NCBI RefSeq assembly: GCF_026210795.1
Contig: NC_089431.1
Coordinates: forward strand, 1,736,001 to 1,800,000
Direction of reading: 5' to 3'
DNA: 64,000 nt
Origin: Rhizophagus irregularis
Lineage: Eukaryota; Glomeromycota; Glomeromycetes; Glomerales; Glomeraceae
Shown: positions 11,459-22,605 of the stretch, piece after piece
Layout: each line of letters begins with the position of its first letter
How positions within the stretch are numbered: position 1 is the first letter of the stretch
Position numbers and translations under genes: made by a program
The notes under the pieces: model-generated
Databases searched by the model: none
What the model was told of the DNA's origin: nothing
The model's input: only the letters and a program-made list of their open reading frames with translations

Positions 11459-11670
11459 AGTGTTTCGATCCGGATAAAACCTCAAATATTTTAACGTGGG
11501 ATTATGATTAAAAAAGGTTACAAATTTCGGCTTTGAGTGGACTATAATTTCGGCCAGAATTAAAATAATATTATTCCATAAATTTTTATTAATTTTGGTG
11601 GTCCCAGCCTAAATTAACCGAGCCGGTATCCGGATAAAAACCGGATTAAACCGCTACGGATCGAAACTCT
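11459..11670. mobile_element. 212-bp MITE with 10-bp target duplication
   Basis: ACCTGGTTGT occurs directly before (11449-11458) and after (11671-11680) the element. The ends AGTGTTTCGATCCGGA (left) and AGAGTTTCGATCCGTA (right, inverted) form short TIRs. CCGGATAAAACC-type blocks repeat inside each arm. Duplication length of 9-10 bp fits MULE-type insertion. Non-coding. Confidence 0.7.
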
Positions 11671-11901
11671 ACCTGGTTGTGAAAGAGCTACATCAGGTGC
11701 AAATCCCTCCAGTTCCATTTTCTCTATCACCTCAACCGGAGATATTTCGGATTTCCGGCTGATCAAATTGTTATGAACGTTACTATTGATCTCTCCGATC
11801 AAAGACACTGGTGAAGGAAACTCTGACGTCAGAAGGGCATTTTTAGTGTCCAATGTTAGACCATACAATTTACAAGTTCTTGAATTTAGTAATATATTCA
11901 A
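11614..11901 (-). CDS. Hypothetical ORF truncated by a MITE
   Basis: A 95-residue reading frame whose last 18 or so residues and stop come from the 11459-11670 element. The native part (MNILLNSRTCKLYGLTLDTK to FAPDVALSQPG) has no recognised motif. The target-duplication bases encode QPG, and on the far side the original frame would run only a few codons further before a stop. Could be a small gene, an exon of a longer one, or chance. Confidence 0.25.
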   Translation of the reverse strand: MNILLNSRTCKLYGLTLDTKNALLTSEFPSPVSLIGEINSNVHNNLISRKSEISPVEVIEKMELEGFAPDVALSQPGRVSIRSGLIRFLSGYRLG

Positions 11902-12019
11902 TGGTTAAAGTAAATATTTTTCAAAAGAACCATTTTTTTCCACACACATCTGGATAAAATCTTTTTGTAAATTCTAGAAATGAAGGGTAAAGTGACCAGT
12001 TATAGATAGTAATGAGGCT

Positions 12020-12536
12020 ATGTGTTGCGAGTATATTTCTACAATCTTGCACATGGCAGTAAGTCTTATCAATGGTTTGATAATCACACCTCAGGCGAAT
12101 ATAATTGGTGAAGAGAACACTGACCGCGTTGACTATTCAATCACAAAAATTATCAGTGAAATGTTAGAGGAAATAATTTGCATAATTTGCATAACCGAGG
12201 ACAAACCATTTCAGGCGACATTGGGTGTCTGCCAAAACTTACTACAGTACAGGTTATTGCTAACTTGCTTCGCCACTCCAGATGAACATAAATATGAACA
12301 AGAAAAAGCGAAAGGCTGGTGATACGTTCGATTCCGATTACGAATACGTCGATTGTATAGTCAGTACTGGAACTGATTGGTACTTTACTCTTCATAGCAT
12401 TGAGAGCATCTATAGTACGAGCAGGACTGGATATCAAATTCCATTGACGGAAGATGCTCTCAAGGATTCAACCGAGTTGCGCAAGAGTGTAAAGATTGAA
12501 GGTATTGTGAGGTTGTTAATGGATAGGGGCACATAG
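12020..12536 (+). pseudogene. PD-(D/E)XK nuclease-like family protein, C-terminal part, frameshifted
   Basis: Two overlapping frames carry adjacent parts of one protein. The first (12020-12322) contains NIIGEENTDRVDYSI, then ICITEDKPFQATLGVCQNLL. The second (12282-12536) contains MNKKKRKAGDTFDSDYEYVD, TGTDWYFTLHS and SRTGYQIPLTEDALKDSTEL. The order D in VDY, then EDK after a strand, then a downstream QN is the arrangement of PD-(D/E)XK-type folds, and I recall this layout as a large repeated family in Rhizophagus. The assignment is by pattern only. A frame change lies around 12270-12310; a 29-nt GT...AG stretch (12255-12283) is there but is too short for a normal intron and does not restore the frame. 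The N-terminus is missing. Confidence 0.5.
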
Positions 12537-13394
12537 GGCATCGGCTAGTAAAGAACCTGAAACTAAGAAGCGTGAAGGAAAATAGTCTATAGTCAATAAT
12601 AAATGTATAATAATAAATGTATAAATTCATAAAAATATGGGGTTGCATCCCATATTGTGGTATAAATGTCTAAATGTGAATTATATAAAAAGTTTTTTAA
12701 TCGATCAGAGAGATTTCACACGATCATATGTGCCGATCAGGGATCCAACGTCTTGATTTTTCGTTTCCCGTATCTATTATTGTTATTAGCATTCTTGAAA
12801 TATATTTTCAATGATTTTTCATCTCAAGACCAACTATATTTATTAATTTGTTTAATTTATTACTTGCCCTTTAGTTCTATCTTTAGATGATAGAAGAGAA
12901 GTTTTGTTAGTAATTCTAATTCAAAATATGATAGTTTTGTGTTGGTGTTTCAATTACAATATATTTAGGAATATCAATTTTGGTTGGCATTTGTATTTTT
13001 ATAAAGTTACTGGATAGAAAGTTATCAGCCGAAAGAAATTGGGCTAAGGAAAGAAGGTTTACTAACGCACAAATGATGAGCGTAGAGAAGGAATTTTTTT
13101 TTTAGAAAAAAAAAACGTAAAATAAGAAATATATATAAATGTATATATATGAGGCAGGGAAACTTTAAATAAGTCGATGAAAGTGCTTAAACTGCTTAAT
13201 GGCGTGACGATAAATCACAGATCTTTTATTTTTTTTTATGTTTTGTGCCTTACTACTTTTAATAATAACATAATAAACCTTTTTTTTAAAAAAAAAAGTA
13301 ATTCCGTGTGACAAGCTTTATTATGTTAAAATTGATGTATTTAATTTTTTTTTGTCCCAACACCATAATCAGAAATTTATTACATTATTATTTA
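12537..13394. other. AT-rich intergenic DNA
   Basis: No supported gene. The frame at 12666-12890 is hydrophobic and low-complexity and is not claimed. Homopolymer runs lie at 13089-13115 and 13280-13300. Confidence 0.4.
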
Positions 13395-13535
13395 TTACAG
13401 TATTAAGTCCGAAGTTGTTATTACATGCTGAACGGACATCTGGACATTCGTATCACATTTGCGTAGAATAATATAGTCCTTCGAGACATTTCGAGCTAAT
13501 AACTGTGATGATTCAAAATATTGATTGAATCTATA
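13395..13535 (-). CDS. Exon-like reading frame, unknown family
   Basis: On the minus strand a TTTTTTTTAG acceptor (AG at 13537-13536) is followed by 46 codons and TAA. The text begins YRFNQYFESSQLLARNVSKD and has balanced, non-low-complexity composition. It could be the last exon of a small gene; no upstream exon was identified with confidence. Confidence 0.3.
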   Translation of the reverse strand, partial: YRFNQYFESSQLLARNVSKDYIILRKCDTNVQMSVQHVITTSDLIL

Positions 13536-14010
13536 CTAAAAAAAATACGTGCAACATATATCACGTAATTGCAAATTCTACTATAATTACAGCGCCACAA
13601 TTTGCAGTCTGCAACATTCATGTTCAAGATGAAATTGATATAAAAATTTTAAAATTTATTATATTTTTTTACAATTTACAGTATAATTGTGTTTTTGTTT
13701 GAAAAAAAAAAAAATTCAATAGTAAATCAGAAAACACGATATTATTCAATTTGGCCACGCTAATAGGAGTACATATAAAAAATATATTATCGGTTATGTA
13801 TGTAATGCTAAATTGAATCATACTAGACAAAGAACACGTAATATCATAATATCATAATATACTGTATATATCGTTTTTTTCATTTAAAGAAATTAGTAAC
13901 GGAAATTTTCTTAATTTTTCAATAGAAAAAAAAAAAAAATGTATAAAAGTACGGTGGTTTATTCAATTTAACAATATTATTTACCTATAATTAATTACAC
14001 GATATTCTAA

Positions 14011-15383
14011 TTAATTTCCTGTTTTTGCAGTAACGATTTGATAAGTTTTGTACCCAACATATCTATGAATTTTTGTGCTCTAAAATGTAAAAAGAAAAGA
14101 AAAATAAATAAACATTATAAAATAATATATTAAAGAAAATGAAGGAAATCTTACGGGATGAATATAATCCCAATAAAAATGTTGGCCTGGATCTAAAAAA
14201 AAAACCAAAATTATTACTTAATACTAAAAAAGAAATAAAAATACATTTAATATTTCATAATACTTTTTATATATATACTTACTTGAACACACAGTATAAG
14301 TGGTGGTATTGCCTTTATCTTCGCGCACGACACAAGGATTTTCATAATCAGTTATTCCTAATTCTTTTTTAACGCTAGGTTTTTGAAATTCTTCCCAAAT
14401 TTTATCCATTGGTAAAATATATAATTTAACATTCTTATGTTTCATTCTAAACAACCAAACATAAAAATCTATAGCAGCATTATGAAGTCTTGTTATAAAT
14501 CTAGACAATAAATTTTTAATTACATATTTTAGTCTACCATTTTTTGGAGGTCTCGGTAAATATTTTAGGTTAAAAAATTTATTAATTAAGATATGTTTTG
14601 CTCCAAAATTCGCTAATACTTCCCATTGTTCATATAGATTTCCTACTACTGTCCTTGGATTCACAGATGGTTGATTTAGCTAAAAAATGAAATGAAATTG
14701 TTTAAATTAAATTTTGAAAAAAATATTTTTTTTAAAAATATAAAAAAGAAATTACATAATCGTTCCCCTGATGTGCTACAATATATAATATTCTATCGAA
14801 ATTAGGTTTACTATTATTACTTGCAGTTATTTGTTTTAAATATATATTATTCACTTCTTGCTTTATTCCAGGCACTATTAATTCACTGTGAAAACCGCTT
14901 GTGGCTACAAGGATGATCAATTTCAGTTTTTTAATCAATAACTAAATTCATCATCAACTAATAACTTTTACCTTTAACAAACTGATTATCACTTGTGGCC
15001 CCACCATAAGCGTAATTTATATCTTTTATATGACAAAAATCCGCTAAATATTCAACCCAAGTTGGCCCGTTGCTAAATCTTCCTTTATAAAAATAGTCAC
15101 TTGGAGGATACGTAAAATTAGACAAACGCCACGTGTTTCCATTATCACAAGTGGAGTCACCAAATACCTTGTTCAAAGAATTTAAAGAGTTAAGAGTTAT
15201 TATTACAAGGGTAATATTGTTTCATAATAAATGTTAACTTACGATAATCGTATCGAATGGACAGGGTTTAGTTTCATTAACCGATTGACGTTTGTTAATT
15301 GGCGTTGCTTTAATAATTGCAATTGAAAAGCACAGTAGATAACCGACGTAAAAAATTGAACGAAATAAAATACTCGAAAGCAT
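14011..15383 (-). CDS. Secreted GDSL-like lipase/esterase (SGNH hydrolase), six exons
   Basis: Exons by GT-AG rule and phase: 15383-15243, 15167-14972, 14904-14756, 14679-14283, 14192-14155 and 14079-14011, giving about 329 residues. The ATG at 15383 starts a hydrophobic signal segment (MLSSILFRSIFYVGYLLCFS). Block I is VFGDSTCDNGNT with catalytic Ser52. Then come GRFSNGPTWVEYLA and block II YAYGGATSDN (about 99-108), block III QGNDY (Asn160), and block V WDYIHP with catalytic Asp303 and His306. The fold hydrolyses esters; similar fungal proteins act on acetylated polysaccharides or lipids outside the cell, and which one applies here cannot be read from the sequence. One oddity: the phase-correct last exon gives a tail beginning STKIHRY and ending at TAA 14013-14011. 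The next frame gives AQKFIDMLGTKLIKSL, a more typical amphipathic C-terminus, ending at TAG 14009-14007. A 1-nt change at the last junction is possible. Confidence 0.8.
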
Positions 15384-15826
15384 TTTTTTTTTTCCCCAGA
15401 AACTTAAAAAAAAATGTATATATTTTTTACAAACTTTCTTAATATATGTATATATATATATACATAAAATACGTAACATAAATATCTGTTTTTGAAATAG
15501 ATTTCATCGCGTCAAAGATTTGATACCGGGATGCTTGTACAATCTTCATTTGTATAAATTTGGTTCGGTGATCAATACTAAGGAATTCAAGTTTTGATGA
15601 CCAAATATGGTTTAGATCATCATATAATATACGTGTAACATAGTAAGGCTTATACGGATAAGCCAAGCCATAATATCATGACCATAGCCATATCTATTCA
15701 AAGCCATTATTTGTGCTTAGTATAAAGTGCTAAACACGTATTATCACCAAATTAAAATTCGTATTTGTCACACATAAGTCAGCATAATAAATTACTACTT
15801 TTATTATTTACAAATTATACTTAATT
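15384..15826. other. 5' flank of the GDSL gene
   Basis: An A-run with a short purine leader directly precedes the ATG on the minus strand. A TATATATATA run lies at about 15448. No other gene supported. Confidence 0.4.
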
Positions 15827-16157
15827 ATGATTCTAACTACTTTTCATTACTGTTTTTTGGTATTACAAATAGTTCATGCGCCGTGAATATTAATTTTTTA
15901 GATTAGATTTCAAATAAAAATTCGTCTCTAATTTACGATTTGGCATATGACTATACAAAACATCAGATTATGAGAACAAATAAAAAACTGCGTGGAAGTG
16001 TGGAACTTGTTTACGGTAATTTTGTGAATTGCCAAATTTTTATTACACAACTAATTTGTTTGGTTACTCGAGTAGCAACTATTCCGTAAATGGAACAAAT
16101 ACGTTTCAAAGGAACTATCCAATTTTATACGCCACCGTCCCTGGTGCTGCACCATGA
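15827..16157 (+). pseudogene. Relic of a small secreted protein gene
   Basis: Three reading frames carry successive pieces. ATG 15827 starts a signal-like stretch MILTTFHYCFLVLQIVHAP. At 15922 the frame changes to SSLIYDLAYDYTKHQIMRTN and KKLRGSVELVYGN. From about 16030 a third frame reads FYYTTNLFGYSSSNYSVNGT, then NTFQRNYPILYATVPGAAP and TGA at 16155-16157. The pieces look like one extracellular Gly/Ser/Tyr-rich protein broken by two frame changes. No GT-AG intron of usual length repairs either break. Family unknown. Confidence 0.4.
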
Positions 16158-17074
16158 ATAAATTGATAAATACCTGTACCACATAATAATTTTAATTTCT
16201 TAAAATGTAAATAATAAATTAAAATTTCTAAACATTATTTTTTTTACGTCAATTTTCATAGATAGATCTTTTGTAGAGATTACTTTATAGGCGTAAAATT
16301 GGATTATCAGCAAGAAATAATTGAACTTGGTTATTTTCAATAATTTTCTTTTAAGGGTAAGGCTTGCGTACAAACTTGGATATTCTTTTCCCAATTTCAA
16401 ATAAAAAAAAAAATCCAATACATAATAAATAAAATATATATACTTTAAAAATTTATTATATGTAACGAGTATCTTTCTAATTCAAATATATTAGTTAATA
16501 CATCATAATAAAATGTAATGAAAACCTATTAAAGTTATAAAAATAGTCAATTTAACGATATTATTTCTTTTTTTAATTTTTTTCTGTATAAATTTGGTTT
16601 AATTAATATGAAACGGTTAAGATTTATGCTTACCACAAAAAAGTCATGTACTTACCATAAAATAAGAACAAACAAGACTATACAAATCACCCATTGAGGC
16701 TGCAAAATACAGATGTACCAATACTGTTGTTTTGGGGAAAAATGTCGTTATACCAAATTATCGGTTATTAGTAGGCCATAATGTGGGCCAGATTTAATTT
16801 GTGCTACGCCAAAATCTACAGTAATTCTGACCGAAATTAATATGGCGCAAAATTCAATAAAAACTTATCACGTGTGTATCCAATAATATATAAGGCAGAT
16901 TCGTGCCAATTATTGCTGGGTCGTAATAAATAAAAGTATGATTGCCAGCACTTTAATTTACTTTTTAAAATTTTTAATTATTATTTACTTGTTTTAAACG
17001 CCCTTACAGCGCGTATAATTTTCTATATTAATGAAATATTTATACAAATAAAGAATTGGAAATTGAAATAAGAT
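16158..17074. other. AT-rich intergenic DNA
   Basis: No gene supported. TCACGTG near 16869 and CTGACCGAAATTAAT near 16832 repeat motifs seen around other TIR elements in the window; no clear element ends were found. Confidence 0.35.
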
Positions 17075-17337
17075 ATTTATTCTCATATTTTACATCAATT
17101 TTTTGTAATATCAAATTCTTACCAAATTTTCGTTCCGAATCATAAGGACTTTTTGGTAGGATTTTGCAATTCCTTAATATTATTTCCAATTCTAGGTTTT
17201 GATTTTCAGAAACGTCAGTATTTTCTTGTTCATCCAGTTAATTGATCAAAGTAATTCGAAATATACAACGGTAAATTCTTTTAAGCTCCTTAATTGCGTT
17301 AACAGGTGTAATACCATTAGACCAAGTTCCATTTCCT
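17075..17337 (-). pseudogene. Coding relic with one in-frame stop
   Basis: The minus strand reads GNGTWSNGITPVNAIKELKR, then a TAA, then LDEQENTDVSENQNLELEII and PKSPYDSERKFGKN, all in one frame. The acidic and charged text is protein-like. Perhaps the tail of a transposase; not recognised. Confidence 0.35.
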
Positions 17338-17345
17338 ATAACTTA

Positions 17346-18600
17346 AATGTTTAATTCTGACTAAATTATAATATCGGCCGAAATTAAGCCAATGGGTTTA
17401 ATTATTTTCATTATCTTTTTTGCTAACATCACGCCTAATTTATTGATTTTATTTTGTATTACATGTTGTATAATTGGCAAATCACTAAGCCACTTTTTTT
17501 CTTAATTTTTTAGAATATTATCGAGGTTACACGTGTTAAACTATACTCGGTCAAGGTTCGAGTCACGATAATATGAGGCCCGAATAAATTACGAGTCTTT
17601 GCATTTTCATTCAGTTTCTTATTTCATTATACTAACTTTCTTTTTTTCTTTAATTTCTTTGTATTCTTTTTTTGTTTTGTTATTTTGTTTTGTTTTTTGT
17701 TTGTTATATTAATTTCTCTTTTTTTTCCTTGAGTTTCAGCTTTTGGTTTCTTGGAGTCTTGGGCGTTGAAAATAATTTATTTTGCTTCGGTCTCGGTAAA
17801 AGAACAAGTATGAAGGTTTATTTAAAACTTTAATTTTCCTGAAAAGAAATGATGATTTAGTGTTTAATAATAGTACAGTACAAAGAATTAATGTTAAAAT
17901 ATAGTATAACATTTGATTTGTAATAATAATAAATAAAGGATTAAAATTTAAAAGAAATAAAAATTAAAAAAGTAAAAATAAGATTATAATTTATCATTTA
18001 CATATTATCAGTTATTTTTATTAATTAAAATAGTAACTAATCCTAAGATAATCCGGATTATTCTAGGATAATTATTTGTAGATAATCTGGATCCTTAAAT
18101 TAACCATTAGATAATCGATGAAAAGCTCTAGATTTTAAGGAATAAATCAAGGAAGAATGATGGGAATGAACTTTTGTATGAATTTGCATATTTGATTTTT
18201 TCTTTTCTTTTATTTTTTTTTTGCTTAAACGAAATTTTCATGCGATGCTTAGCTGCGCAATTTAGAATTTACGTTATCTTGTGTATTTTATGAATAAAAA
18301 GTATATCTGTATTGTTTAATTCTCTTAAATACAATAATGCTATCAAATAAATAAATATATATAAAATAAATTGGATAGGTTATAATTTGGATTTTATTAC
18401 CACTATGACATATAAACTACTATTATACTATTAGGGCTGGCTGTAAGTAAGGCTTAAAGCGTTTATTTATATAACATAAAAGTTATCTTTATGCTTGTAT
18501 TTATTCATTGAAATTATCCATTTGTTCTGTTAAAACTTTAAATAAAATACTTTAGTTTTTTTATGATCCTATTGAAATGAACAGAGAATTATAAACTTAC
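17346..18600. other. Intergenic DNA 3' of kinase gene 1
   Basis: T-rich simple sequence at 17640-17730. A diverged single copy of the 22.6-23.5 kb array unit lies at about 17735-17765 (GAGTTTCAGCTTTTGGTTTC). An ATATTATCG...CGATAATAT inverted pair encloses GGTTCGAGTC at 17548. AT-rich elsewhere. Confidence 0.35.
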
Positions 18601-19763
18601 TACATAAATCGTCTAAATTTTTATCTTGCGAATCTAAACCAATTTCTACAGATAATTTATTATGTAACTTTATTAGTATAAGATACAAATAAACGGGCTC
18701 TCATTAAGAATTATGTAAATATATACCTTTAATTGATTCAATTCCAATATTCATTCTTTTAAATTCATTCAATATTTCATAGATAACTGGTCTTTGTCCG
18801 GGCTCTTTATTCCAGCAATTTTTATAAAGATTTTCATATTCAATTGGTGTACCAGGAATTGTAATTTCACGAGTACCATTATTAATGGTAAAACCAAGTG
18901 AAACTTTATCATCACTATCTTTAAATGGAGGATACCCACTAGAAATTTCCCACATTAATACACCAAAACTATATATATCTGATATGGGAAATTTTGATCA
19001 AAAATACGCTTTGGTTCCATATAAGGAATAACACCAAAATGTCCCATATAAACTGTTGAATTTTGATCATTTTGAATTTTTGAAATACCAAAATCTGTAA
19101 TTTTAGCATTATTTTCATGGATAACTATATTCTTAGAGTGCTAAAAATATATATAACATTATAAGTACTAATTAACAATTTGTATTATGATAAATAGTAG
19201 GTAATACTTACAAGATCTCTATGTAAAACATCCTCATTATGTAAATAGTTTAGTCCATCCGCAATTTGAAATGCTAATTTTTTCTTATCATCCCAAGTCA
19301 AATTTTTGAAATTAGTTTTAAGATAGTTTTGTAAATCACCACCATCAGCGTATTGCATTATGAGAAGATACTTATTTGTAGTTGGATCTAAAAGAAGAAT
19401 CTTATTAAGCAATTAAGTATTATCATAATAATCAAAAAAAATTACATTACCTATACTAATGCCTAGACAGTGTATAATCCTATCACTATAACCAAGTTGT
19501 AAATGCATTTTTAGTTCATGAATGAATGCATCTAATATATCATGTTTTATATTAATTGTATTGGTTAGTTTTTTACAGATAACATAATCATGTATTTTTG
19601 TCCAAATTGCTTTTGTGATAATTCCAAATCCTCCTTCATTAACAAATTCTGCACTTTCTAAATCATTATAAGGTATAAATTTAACTTGTTTATATTTTAA
19701 GGCATTTTTGATCCATTTAGTTGCATTAGTTGCTTTAATATAATTTTCAATACCGGTTTCATA

Positions 19764-19838
19764 CACAGGTTGAAAAGTGAAAAATCAGGCACCAATCGGT
19801 GACTGATTGATGCCTGATTTTTCACTTTTCGACCTGTG
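19764..19838. mobile_element. 75-bp foldback insertion with 3-bp duplication
   Basis: Arms 19764-19791 and 19811-19838 are inverted over 28 bp with one mismatch, beginning CACAGGT(T/C)GAAAAGTG. ATA stands outside both ends. Removing the insert plus one copy gives 78 nt less and an uninterrupted Sel1 reading (HCNLY joined to ETGIENY), so it landed in a working frame. A 3-bp duplication with CAC-starting ends recalls CACTA/EnSpm MITEs, but the length is extreme. Confidence 0.75.
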
Positions 19839-22605
19839 ATACAAATTACAATGTATGATATTATTTTCACTTTCTATTGCTTTTTGATACCAATAAAAAG
19901 ATTTAATTTCATTTTTTTCAATTCCAATTCCATTTCCATAGAAAAAACTTAGTTTACTCTGTGCATTACTGAACCCTTGTTCAGCTGATTTTTTAACCCA
20001 TTCAAATGCTTTAATAATATCCTTTTCAGTGCCAATTCCATTATCATAACATAATCCTAAATTATATTGTGCAATGTTATTTTCATTTTCTGCTGCTTTT
20101 TTATACCAATAGAAAGCTTCAATTTCATCTTTTTCAGTTCCAATTTCTTTTTCATAGAAAGTACCAAGTTTATTTTGTGCATTACTATATCCTTGTTCAG
20201 CAGATTTTTTAACCCATTTAAATACCTTAGTTTCATCTTTTTCAATGCCAATTCCATTTTTATAATATATACCTAAGTTATATTGTGCAACTTTATAACC
20301 ATTTATTGCTGCTTTTTGGTACCAATAAAAAGCTTTAGACTCATCTTTTTCAATACCAGTACCATTTTCATAAAAAATGCCAAGTTCATTTTGTGCACTA
20401 CTATATTCTTGTTCAGCCGATTTTTTAATCCATTCAAATGCTTTCACATTATCATTTTTAGTGCCAATTCCCTCTTTATAACACAAACCTAAATTATGTT
20501 GTGCAATTCTAGTATTTTCATTTTCTGCAGCTTTGAGATACATAATGAAAGCATCTTTTGTTATACCAATTCCATCTTTAAGTTTTTTTTGTGCCTTACC
20601 ATATCCTTGTTCAGCTGATTTCTTAAACCAGTCAAATGCTTTAACATCATCTTTTTCAATGCCAATTCCATATTTATAGCATAGGCCTAAATTATACTGT
20701 GCAAGCTTATAACCCATTTTTGCTGATTTTTGATACCAATAAAAAGCTTTAACTTCATCTACTACTACAACAATTCCATACTTATAAAATGAGCCAAGTT
20801 TATTCTGTGCATTACAGCATTCTTGTTTTGCAGATTTTTTATACCAATTAAATGCTTTACTTTCATTTTTTTCAACACCAATTCCATTTTCATAACATAA
20901 TCCTAAATTATATTGTGCAAATTCATTTCCATTTTTTGCTGATTTTTTATACCAATAAAAAGCTTTTTCTATGATATCTTCACTTTCTCCGTTATTTTCA
21001 TAGATAAATCCAAGTTTATTTTGTGCAGTACTATATTCCTTTTCAGCAGATTTTTTAATCCATTCAAATGCTTTAATATTATCTTTTTCAGTGCCAATTC
21101 CCTTTTCATAGCATAAACCTAAATTATATTGTGCAAATTCATTTTCATTTTCTGCTGCTTTTTGATACCAATAAAAAGCTTTATGTTCATCTTTTTCAAT
21201 TCCATTTTCATAAAAAATTCCAAGCTCATTTTGTGCATTACTATCCTCTTGTATAGCTGATTTATGAAAATATTCAATTGCCTTGATTTCATTTTTTTCA
21301 ACGCCAATACCGTTTTTATAACATAAACCTAACTTATATTTTGCATGTTTATTTTCATTATTTGCTGCCTTTTGATACCAATAAAAAGCTTTAGCTTCAT
21401 CTTTTTCAATACCAGTGCCATTTTCATAGAAAAGACCAAGTTTATTTTGAGCACAACTATATTCTTGATCAGCTGATTTTTTAATCCATTTAAATGCTTT
21501 AATGTTATTTTTTTCAATACCAATTCCTTTTTTATAACATAATCCTAAATTATATTGTGCAATTTTATAACCATTTTTCGCTGCTTTTTGATACCAATAA
21601 AAAGCTTTAGACTCATCTTTTTCTATATCAGTACCATTTTCATAAGAAATACCAAGTTTATTTTGTGCCTTACAATAATCTTGCTTAGCTGATTTTTTAA
21701 TCCATTCAAATGCTTTAATTTTATCTTTTTCAACACCAATTCCTTTTTCATAACACATACCTAAATTATATTGTGCATTTTTGTCTCCATCTTCTGCTTT
21801 TTCTTGGCACCAATATACTTTATAAATACCAGTTTCATAAAAATGGGTTAGCTTATCTAATGCTTTATTATATCCTTTCTCAGCTGATTTTTGATCCATT
21901 CAAATGCTTTGAGATTATTTCTTTTAATGCCAATTCCATTTTTATAATATAAACCTAAATTACATTGTGCATTTTCATCTCCATTTATGGCTGCATTTTG
22001 ATACCAATTAAATGCTTTACTTCCCTATGAAAACACAATTTCCATAAAATGTATGTAAAAAAATGTTATTTGACCATATATTATTCGAAAAATCATTATT
22101 TGTTTATAATTTAAACATAATTTTATTTGATATAATATTAAATGTTCGTAAGTTGCATTGTAAACATAAACAAGCATTAACTTAACATACAAATAATGTT
22201 CAAATAACATGTTTAAACATGCAATCATTACATAATAAGGTCAATTTCGTATAGTAAATTCCTATTGTAAAATTTATGACTTTTATTATTTCCTTTTATA
22301 TTGTCATTTTTTGACAGGTTTGCTTGAATTATTATCTTTTCCAACATTTGTCTTTTTACAAGATGATCTACGAAGTACAAAAATTTCGGTCATGTGACTT
22401 TGGCTTCGAAGTATAGCCGGCAATGATTATCACGTGTATATGTGATAATCTTTTTAAAACTTTTTTTTATTTAATTGATACGGGTTTTAGATAAAGTTTC
22501 ATTTCGCTTCGAAACTTTAAAAAAATGTTTTTAAAGCTTTCGCTTTGAAACTTCTAAATTAAAAAAGAAATATTTTTTATTTTTTATTTTTTTTTCCTTT
22601 TATTT

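Noticed and set aside
12255-12283. 29-nt GT...AG candidate intron with a GCTAAC branch-like word
   Set aside because: Too short for a spliceosomal intron and its removal does not restore the frame.
17517-17575. tRNA-like region with GGTTCGAGTC and ATATTATCG/CGATAATAT ends
   Set aside because: Too short, with no D-arm or anticodon stem that folds; only an incidental B-box-like word.
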